Positions 1 through 3,982 of a stretch of 5,199 nucleotides of DNA are shown here, in pieces. Source of the stretch: Planctomycetota bacterium (GTDB lineage Bacteria > Planctomycetota > Planctomycetia > Pirellulales > Thermoguttaceae); NCBI GenBank assembly GCA_023397045.1, contig JAEWUR010000332.1, positions 1 to 5,199 on the forward strand. Reading direction: 5' to 3'. The position numbers and the translations under genes are program-made. Numbering within the stretch: the first letter of the stretch is position 1; each line of letters opens with the position of its first letter. The notes under the pieces are model-generated. The model was not told where the DNA came from. It ran no database searches and was given only the letters and a program-made list of their open reading frames with translations.

Positions 1-153
1 CAGGCGCTCCGGGTGATGGCTGCCGTATTGGCCGGAAAAATCAGCGGTGCAGGGACCGGCGTTGAGAGCTTCGTCGGACTCGACGGATCGACTTCCCGCG
101 TCCAGGTTGCCGTCGATGCAACGGGCAATCGGACCGCCGTGACGTATTACTGA
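1..153 (+). CDS. C-terminal end of a phage-type structural or tail-associated protein (5' truncated by window edge)
   Basis: The frame is open from the first base and stops at TGA 151-153, leaving 50 visible residues. They read as a short hydrophobic helix (ALRVMAAVLAGKISGAG) followed by a beta-type tail with FVGLDGST, RVQVAVDATGNRTAVTYY. The order AGK-x-SGAGT, then a short strand, then D-x-x-GNRTAVT matches a C-terminal module I recall from uncharacterised structural-region proteins of many siphophages and prophages; that match is from memory. Function is unknown, though a virion or tail-associated role fits the neighbours. The next start follows after 7 nt, so the two genes are probably co-transcribed. 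The start and N-terminal domains lie outside the window. Confidence 0.7.
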   Translation, partial: QALRVMAAVLAGKISGAGTGVESFVGLDGSTSRVQVAVDATGNRTAVTYY

Positions 154-160
154 GTTTCCC

Positions 161-367
161 ATGAAATCGACATTTTCGCCCAAAACGTTCGCCGTGTGGT
201 CGTTCCGATGCGCAACGCTTGCCGGAATAGCGACATTCAGGCGGTATTGCATCGACGAAGCTCTGGCGGCAACCGCCGGCGCCGCGGCAGGTCAAGATTT
301 CCACTCGGGTGCATCGCTCGGACAAGACGATCACTCCGGCGCAACCCTAGGACAATGCAATGGCTGA
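161..367 (+). CDS. Small phage-region protein with a 10-residue tandem repeat, unknown function
   Basis: This 68-residue protein begins 7 nt after the upstream stop and overlaps the next gene by 8 bp (its TGA is 365-367, the next ATG is 360), a compact arrangement typical of phage operons and translational coupling. The N-terminus (MKSTFSPKTFAVWSFRC) is followed by an Ala-rich stretch. Residues 44-63 are two copies of a decapeptide, GQDFHSGASL and GQDDHSGATL, and a third GQ follows. Seven of the ten codons differ between copies but five of those changes are synonymous, which supports real coding. No Shine-Dalgarno sequence is visible; the start is preceded by TTTCCC. I do not recognise the family. 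It could be a small virion or tail accessory protein, but the only support is its position. Confidence 0.6.
   Translation: MKSTFSPKTFAVWSFRCATLAGIATFRRYCIDEALAATAGAAAGQDFHSGASLGQDDHSGATLGQCNG
290..349 (+). repeat. Two in-frame 30-bp tandem repeats inside the 68-residue gene
   Basis: Copies at 290-319 and 320-349 encode GQDFHSGASL and GQDDHSGATL. A partial third copy (GGACAA, encoding GQ) starts at 350. The protein level is better conserved than the DNA: five codon differences are synonymous, one is Phe to Asp and one is Ser to Thr. This suggests an older duplication held by selection on the peptide. Confidence 0.75.
349..352 (+). promoter_or_regulatory. Shine-Dalgarno AGGA for the 132-residue gene
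   Basis: AGGA lies 7 nt upstream of the ATG at 360, inside the coding sequence of the overlapping upstream gene. It supports ATG 360 over the out-of-frame ATG at 355. It is one of only two convincing ribosome-binding sites in the window. Confidence 0.5.
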
Positions 368-758
368 GGCAATCGACATTCACGGATCGGCGTTCAAAAA
401 CGGCTCGGTGACGCTGTTGGCGCGGATCGTCGACGAGGACGGCGGCACGATCGTTCAGGCCGACGTCAGCGCGATCCGATACACGGTGTATTTGCTGGAC
501 GATCAGGATGCCGACCACCGGACGCCCATCGAGGGACATGCCAACGCATCGGTGTCCGTGGCCGCGGTGATCTACAATTCGCTTCAGACCGAATCGATCT
601 GGACCGTCGATCAAATCGGCTACAACTTCCGCCACGCGCTCGATGTCTCGGTTCATCCCGCGTTTGCGACCGCCGGGCGGAGATACCTGGTCGAATACCA
701 ACTGACCCCCGCATCCGGCCAGACCATCATCGTGCGTTTTCGCATCAATGTCGTTTAA
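360..758 (+). CDS. Phage-region protein, probably beta-sandwich, unknown function
   Basis: The protein has 132 residues, a start supported by AGGA at 349-352 and an 8-bp overlap with the previous gene. The sequence alternates hydrophobic and polar residues in strand-like stretches: NGSVTLLARIVDEDG at about 14-28, IRYTVYLLDD at 39-48, ASVSVAAVIYN at 63-73, RRYLVEYQL at 107-115 and a terminal QTIIVRFRINVV at 121-132. There is no signal peptide, membrane helix or catalytic motif. The layout (early strands with VDEDG, a central WTVDQIGYNF, a final strand pair) recalls Ig-like or baseplate-type phage domains, but I cannot assign a family. The reverse-strand frame over 237-701 looks like a shadow, because codon use favours the + strand. 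A G-quadruplex-type sequence starts 2 nt after its stop. Confidence 0.8.
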   Translation: MAEAIDIHGSAFKNGSVTLLARIVDEDGGTIVQADVSAIRYTVYLLDDQDADHRTPIEGHANASVSVAAVIYNSLQTESIWTVDQIGYNFRHALDVSVHPAFATAGRRYLVEYQLTPASGQTIIVRFRINVV

Positions 759-760
759 TA

Positions 761-785
761 GGGGTTGGGGGCTCGGGGTTCGGGG
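761..785 (+). other. G-quadruplex motif immediately after a stop codon
   Basis: Runs of four or more G lie at 761-764, 767-771, 775-778 and 782-785, separated by loops of 2, 3 and 3 nt; a fifth run lies at 795-798. This meets the strict G4 pattern on the + strand, so the transcript could form an RNA quadruplex 2 nt downstream of the TAA at 756-758. C-runs at 820-823, 835-838, 855-858 and 863-866 give the minus strand the same potential with longer loops. Confidence 0.65.
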
Positions 786-870
786 TTAGCAATTGGGGTC
801 ACGAGTTCCGAATTCCCGTCCCCGTCCCTGCATACCCCAGTCCCGAATCCCGAACCCCTGATCCCCAATC
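763..870. repeat. Imperfect 37-bp inverted repeat filling the 759-876 gap (G-rich/C-rich family)
   Basis: The left arm (763-799) and the complement of the right arm (834-870) align without gaps at 27 of 37 positions. They share a perfect 10-bp core, GGGGTTCGGG at 775-784. The 34-bp spacer contains GAATTCCCGTCCCC-type sequence. Both arms are built from iterated GGGGTT or GGGGTTC units. The right arm ends 6 nt before the ATG at 877. Families like this are, as far as I recall, scattered through planctomycete intergenic DNA. Confidence 0.75.
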
Positions 871-876
871 TCTGCC

Positions 877-1092
877 ATGCCAACCGACATCGAACAACTT
901 GTTGCGATCAAGGGCCAAACGCTGGCTCGAATCGCCGAAATCACAAGCCAACCGAAGCCCACCTACCAGATCGACGGTCAGATGGTCGCCTGGGGCGACT
1001 ACCTGTCGCAACTTCAGCGGGTGGTCGATTGGTGCAACGAAAAGCTGGCGGGCGAGTCGCCCATCGAAGTGCGTTCGCAAGGATACACGTAA
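877..1092 (+). CDS. Small helical phage-region protein, unknown function
   Basis: This 71-residue protein has an amphipathic helix at about 4-23 (DIEQLVAIKGQTLARIAEI), a short Pro-rich turn with PKPTYQIDGQMVAWGDYL, a second helix at about 38-58 containing LSQLQRVVDWCNEKL, and a conserved-looking end, SPIEVRSQGYT. I recall very similar small proteins (MPTD start, PK-P-Y-IDG-x-V-W, EVRSQG-T end) in prophage-like structural clusters, where they are annotated only as hypothetical. The small helical form would suit a connector, chaperone or scaffold helper; that is inference from size and place. It starts 118 bp after the previous gene, past an inverted repeat, with no Shine-Dalgarno sequence and GCC against the ATG. 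Another inverted repeat begins 4 nt after its stop. Confidence 0.8.
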   Translation: MPTDIEQLVAIKGQTLARIAEITSQPKPTYQIDGQMVAWGDYLSQLQRVVDWCNEKLAGESPIEVRSQGYT

Positions 1093-1096
1093 GGAG

Positions 1097-1211
1097 AATG
1101 ACGAATGTCGAAAGCCAAATGACGAATGCGAGGACGTGCAGTCGCAACGAGTCGTCTTGGTCATTGAGTTTTCGTCATTTCTTCGTCATTTGAATTTCGA
1201 CATTCGTCATT
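1097..1211. repeat. 30-bp near-perfect inverted repeat filling the 1093-1232 gap (AATGACGAA family)
   Basis: The left arm (1097-1126) and the complement of the right arm (1182-1211) agree at 28 of 30 positions; the two differences are adjacent. Each arm contains two copies of ATGACGAA, so it is itself built of short direct repeats. The 55-bp spacer holds a further CGTCATTTC next to the right arm. The left arm starts 4 nt after the stop of the 71-residue gene, and the right arm ends 21 nt before the next ATG. Transcribed, it would form a long stable stem across the gene junction. Confidence 0.85.
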
Positions 1212-1232
1212 CAACCACCCGCTGGTGCCCCC

Positions 1233-1895
1233 ATGTTCGATCCATCGAGCGATCTTGTTGGCGTGGCCGACAATCTGGAGTCGGTCACTCTGCTGCGCCG
1301 CGGTAGCACCCAGGGCACGGCCGGCACCGTAATTCCGCACGCGTTGCGCCGCGCGATGAGCGCCGCCGAGGCGGCCGTCGTCACGCGCGGCGATGTTCAC
1401 AAGAATATCCCCAGCGGCGGCCAGCATCGGGCGGCGTCGGTCATCTGGCACCTGCCCGTCGCGGAATTGCCCGTGGCGCCGAGCCTCGGCGATGTGATTC
1501 TCGACGGGCAGAATCAACGGTGGACCATCCTGATCGTGAAGCAAACGACGTTGTCGACCCGGTGGCGATGCGAGACGCAGAACGTTGCGGTTGCACACGG
1601 GCTGGACGACACGATTTCCATCGTTAAGCCCGTCAGCGGCGGCGAAGGGCCTCCCTGGCGAACGTGGCGGACCGGAATTCGAGCAAGAATCCAGCCGGTC
1701 GAAACTAAGATCACCGTCAAAGACGACGAGTCGACGACCTCGACGCAGTATCGAATCTTCGTCGAAGAAAACCTGGAGTTGGACCACACTTGCCGCGTTC
1801 GCGGCACCGACGGGAAGATCTATCTCGTCACCGGCGCAATCGGCGCCGAGCGAATCGGCGAGCTCCAAGTGATTGAAGCCACGATTAGTGGGTAG
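1233..1895 (+). CDS. Phage head-closure / head-tail joining-like protein
   Basis: This 220-residue protein is beta-rich. The second half (about 147-218) has an RARI strand, a variable loop, QYRIFVEENLEL, CRVRGTDGKIYLVTGA and ERIGELQVIEAT. That resembles the small barrel of phage head-closure proteins (SPP1 gp16 / Phage_H_T_join type), in which a 'V-x-x-x-G-x-x-Y-x-V' hairpin precedes the final strands. The first half carries a similar hairpin (GDVILDGQNQRWTILIVKQ, then RWRCETQNV), so the protein may be a tandem duplication of one barrel. The usual single-domain protein is roughly 100-120 residues, which fits. The assignment is by pattern and context, not by search. The start has no Shine-Dalgarno sequence and is preceded by GCCCCC. 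The stop (1893-1895) lies inside the left arm of the next inverted repeat. Confidence 0.6.
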   Translation: MFDPSSDLVGVADNLESVTLLRRGSTQGTAGTVIPHALRRAMSAAEAAVVTRGDVHKNIPSGGQHRAASVIWHLPVAELPVAPSLGDVILDGQNQRWTILIVKQTTLSTRWRCETQNVAVAHGLDDTISIVKPVSGGEGPPWRTWRTGIRARIQPVETKITVKDDESTTSTQYRIFVEENLELDHTCRVRGTDGKIYLVTGAIGAERIGELQVIEATISG

Positions 1896-1965
1896 TGGAT
1901 AGTGGGCAGTGCGATCAAGCCCGCAACGATCCACCACCCACCACTCACTATCCACTATCCACTAC
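1892..1965. repeat. 20-bp inverted repeat spanning the stop codon and the 1896-1973 gap (GTAGTGGATAGTGG family)
   Basis: The left arm (1892-1911) and the complement of the right arm (1946-1965) agree at 18 of 20 positions, with a 34-bp spacer. The arms consist of iterated TAGTGG units. The left arm supplies the TAG stop of the 220-residue gene, and the right arm ends 8 nt before the ATG at 1974. The sequence just before the right arm (1931-1945, CCACCACCCACCACT) continues the same C/A-rich pattern. Confidence 0.8.
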
Positions 1966-1973
1966 TTCTCCCC

Positions 1974-3011
1974 ATGCATCTATTCGTCAGCGGCTATCCC
2001 GGACACCTTGGCGGCGCGAACACCGAATTGTGGCACACGGTCAAACTGTGGCGGCGATTCGGTCTCGACGTGACGCTGATCCCGACGTGGCGGGCTGAGC
2101 CCATTTGGCAACGGCGGCTCGAGTCGATCGGTTGCCAAACGTGCGAGACGAATCCCGACGACCTGCAAAACGTTCGTGGATTGGCCGGCGGCGTCGTGGT
2201 GTCGATGTGCAATACGCGGTTTCTGGCCGCTGCCGAGCGGTTTCGCGAATTGGGGTGCAAAATCATCTGGCTGGGCTGCATGAATTGGCTCTTTCCCGAG
2301 GAACGGTTGCACTATCGCAAGTTCGGCGCGTTCGACCGCTACGTCTTTCAGAGTTTTTTCCAACAAGAGGAGCTTGTCGACCAACTAATGCACTACGGAT
2401 ACGACGACCGGCACGGGCGGGTCATCTGCGGCGCGTTCGACGTCGAGGAATTTCCCTTCCGGCCTTCGGATTACGTGTCCGGCGAGCGATTTGTCATCGG
2501 CCATCTCAGTCGCGCGGCGCCCGACAAGTTTTCGCCGCGGATGTGGGAGGTTTTGGGCCAAATTCACTTTCCCATCACGGTTCGAGTGATTGGCTGGAAC
2601 GACGCCGTGCGGAATCGGGTGGGCCGGCCGCCGCGGTGGGCCGAATGTCTACCGCCATGTGCCGAGACGACTCAGCGGTTTCTCGGTCAGCTTCATTGTC
2701 TGGTGCAATTCGGCGGCGCGACGCCGGAGAATTGGCCGCGCGTCGGGCTCGAAGCCATGTCGACCGGCGTCCCGGTGATCGCGAGGAACGAAGGCGGTTG
2801 GCCCGAGATGATTCGCAATGGCCGGACAGGCGTCCTGTGCGACACCGAAGACGAGATGATTCGGGAAATCGTTCGGCTGGCCAACGAGCCGAAACGCCGT
2901 CGCATGATGATCGAACAGGCCCGCCGCGCGATCGAAACCGAATTGGCGGACCCCGAAACATGGTGGGTCGCGTGGCGAGAATTGCTTGAAGAGGTGTTGA
3001 ACGATCGATGA
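1974..3011 (+). CDS. GT4-like glycosyltransferase (GT-B fold)
   Basis: A 345-residue enzyme expected to transfer a sugar from a nucleotide donor to an unknown acceptor, probably in the cytosol: no signal peptide or membrane helix is visible. The N-terminal domain opens with MHLFVSGYPGHLGGANTELW, a Rossmann strand and Gly-rich loop for the acceptor side. The C-terminal donor domain has IGHLSRAAPDKFS with R180 and K185 in the places of the GT4 phosphate-binding Arg and Lys, then the EX7E motif from E252 to E260 within PENWPRVGLEAMSTGVPVIA, then EGGWPEMIRNGRTGVL. The length suits a compact GT4 enzyme. I start at 1974 because an in-frame ATG at 1902 would add 24 residues read entirely from the inverted repeat. 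No Shine-Dalgarno sequence is present; CTCCCC abuts the ATG. The sugar and acceptor cannot be deduced. Confidence 0.9.
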   Translation: MHLFVSGYPGHLGGANTELWHTVKLWRRFGLDVTLIPTWRAEPIWQRRLESIGCQTCETNPDDLQNVRGLAGGVVVSMCNTRFLAAAERFRELGCKIIWLGCMNWLFPEERLHYRKFGAFDRYVFQSFFQQEELVDQLMHYGYDDRHGRVICGAFDVEEFPFRPSDYVSGERFVIGHLSRAAPDKFSPRMWEVLGQIHFPITVRVIGWNDAVRNRVGRPPRWAECLPPCAETTQRFLGQLHCLVQFGGATPENWPRVGLEAMSTGVPVIARNEGGWPEMIRNGRTGVLCDTEDEMIREIVRLANEPKRRRMMIEQARRAIETELADPETWWVAWRELLEEVLNDR

Positions 3012-3237
3012 TACGTCAACGCAGCCCTCACCCCTTAGCGGGTTGTAGAATACGTGTGCCACTGGCTTCGCCAGCGCTGAACTCCAGGGGTGGCCCCGAT
3101 AGCTTGTCTATCGGGGTGCCGAGAGGCACAAGAGGAGTCATTTTTCCTCGGCAAAAACCTCTTGCGGCTTCGCCGCCCTGATAGCCGAGCTATCAGGGCC
3201 ACCCCGAGTGATGATAGGTCAATGAAGCCCTCACCCC
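3007..3237 (+). repeat. 28-bp imperfect direct repeat flanking a palindromic insert
   Basis: The copies at 3007-3034 and 3210-3237 match at 25 of 28 positions and are offset by 203 bp. Both begin GATGATA, contain GTCAA and end AGCCCTCACCCC. The first copy includes the stop codon of the GT4 gene (3009-3011). The second runs into the hairpin before the GT2 gene. The 175 bp between the copies contain the nested palindromes. Such flanking suggests an insertion or a local duplication, although 28 bp is longer than a typical target-site duplication. Confidence 0.75.
3087..3205. repeat. Nested palindromic element (possible miniature mobile or REP-like element)
   Basis: The outer 9-bp arms GGGGTGGCC (3087-3095) and GGCCACCCC (3197-3205) are perfectly complementary. 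Inside, CCCCGATAG (3094-3102) pairs with CTATCGGGG (3108-3116) around a 5-nt loop, and CCCTGATAGC (3176-3185) pairs with GCTATCAGGG (3189-3198) around CGA. Further stems are GCGGC-TTC-GCCGC (3164-3176) and CAAGAGG (3129-3135) with CCTCTTG (3158-3164). Just outside, CTGGC-TTC-GCCAG (3062-3074) forms another small hairpin. No transposase is encoded. The pieces resemble repeats I recall from planctomycete intergenic regions. Confidence 0.7.
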
Positions 3238-3240
3238 CAG

Positions 3241-3266
3241 CCCCTCTCCCAAAGGGAGAGGGGAGG
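3241..3266 (+). promoter_or_regulatory. Perfect 10-bp hairpin carrying the Shine-Dalgarno of the GT2 gene
   Basis: CCCCTCTCCC (3241-3250) pairs perfectly with GGGAGAGGGG (3254-3263) across an AAA loop. The right arm runs straight into GGGAGG (3261-3266), 6 nt before the ATG at 3273. The repeat thus supplies the ribosome-binding site and could also partly bury it. The full unit, from AGCCCTCACCCCC at 3226, is a repeat type I recall from many GC-rich bacterial genomes. Confidence 0.7.
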
Positions 3267-3272
3267 TTATGC

Positions 3273-3980
3273 ATGAAGATCGCTGTTGTGTGCATCACGT
3301 ACAATCGGCCGCGCACGTTGGGGCAGATGATCCGTTGCTTCGAACGGCAGGACTATGCCGATCGCGAATTGGTGATTCTCGACGACGCCGGGCAGTACCG
3401 ATCGACCGCCGGCCCGAAGTGGCGGCTCGTCTCGGTCTCCCAGCGATTCCCGACCTTGGGCGAAAAACGAAATGCCGCCGCGGGCCTCGTCTCGCCGGAT
3501 GCCGAGGCGTTGGCCGTCTGGGATGACGACGATCTCTACATGCCCTGGGCTCTGCGGGCGTCGGCGGCGGCGCTCGATCGGGCTGAATGGTCGCGGCCGA
3601 GTGTGGTGCTGCATCGACAATCGAGCGGCATGTTCCAACAACATCGGACCGATGGGCTGTTCCATTCCGGTTGGGCCTATCGTCGCGCGGCGTGCGACCG
3701 CGTCGGCGGCTACCCGGCCGTCAACAACGGCGAAGATCGGGGACTGGCCGATCGGTTCCACCGTCACGCGATCAGCGAGGCCGACCCGATCGCGCTCGGT
3801 TTCGATCCATTCCTCGTTTATCCTTGGACCGACGCCGTCCATTTTTCGAGGGCAGGCGAGCGCGGATACGAGAACTGGTCGCGGTTCGTGATCGAGCCGG
3901 CGGTCGTCGAACCGTCCGATCCTCCGATGCGATTGGCGAACGATGCGATTCTGCCCGGCATCCACCCACGAATGTTCTGA
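3273..3980 (+). CDS. GT2-like glycosyltransferase (GT-A fold), soluble
   Basis: A 235-residue enzyme of the family 2 type, expected to use a nucleotide sugar and a divalent metal. It opens with MKIAVVCITYNRPRTLGQMI, the usual first strand and N-R-x-x-x-L turn, then ELVILDDAG (D37-D38, nucleotide contact), then LGEKRNAAAGLV (64-72), then AVWDDDDLYMPWAL with D84-D87 as the DXD-type metal site. GGYPAVNNGEDRGLADRF (145-162) carries E154-D155 at the place of the catalytic acidic pair. No membrane helix is present, and the protein is shorter than typical GT2 enzymes of 280-320 residues. The chosen start has GGGAGG 6 nt upstream. In-frame ATGs at 3222 and 3090 would only translate repeat DNA. The next gene begins 2 nt after its stop. 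Donor and acceptor are unknown. Confidence 0.9.
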   Translation: MKIAVVCITYNRPRTLGQMIRCFERQDYADRELVILDDAGQYRSTAGPKWRLVSVSQRFPTLGEKRNAAAGLVSPDAEALAVWDDDDLYMPWALRASAAALDRAEWSRPSVVLHRQSSGMFQQHRTDGLFHSGWAYRRAACDRVGGYPAVNNGEDRGLADRFHRHAISEADPIALGFDPFLVYPWTDAVHFSRAGERGYENWSRFVIEPAVVEPSDPPMRLANDAILPGIHPRMF

Positions 3981-3982
3981 TA

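Noticed and set aside
237..701. Minus-strand 154-codon open frame opposite the 132-residue gene
   Set aside because: Arg- and Asp-rich shadow typical of GC-rich DNA; codon use and gene spacing favour the + strand gene.
765..1193. + strand 142-codon open frame over the first two repeat gaps and the 71-residue gene
   Set aside because: Its ends are translated repeat arms and its middle is a shifted reading of the 71-residue gene.
1161..1955. Minus-strand 264-codon open frame opposite the 220-residue gene
   Set aside because: Both of its ends are read from inverted-repeat arms, and the + strand protein has coherent beta-type patterning.
1902..1973. 24-codon N-terminal extension of the GT4 gene from an in-frame ATG at 1902
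   Set aside because: The extension is read entirely from the inverted repeat and its spacer, while M1 at 1974 begins directly with the first Rossmann strand (MHLFVSGYPG).
3094..3198. Hairpins as Rho-independent terminators, or as a CRISPR-like array
   Set aside because: The stems are strong but no U-tract follows any of them, and there is no regular repeat-spacer spacing.
3090..3272. 61-codon N-terminal extension of the GT2 gene, or a shorter one from ATG 3222
   Set aside because: The frame happens to stay open through palindromic repeat DNA. The protein fold begins at 3273 (MKIAVVCITY), which has GGGAGG 6 nt upstream.
3587..3982. 132-codon upstream extension of the third transferase inside the GT2 gene
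   Set aside because: It is an out-of-frame shadow of the GT2 coding sequence with Arg-rich content; ATG 3983, 2 nt after the GT2 stop, is the natural start.
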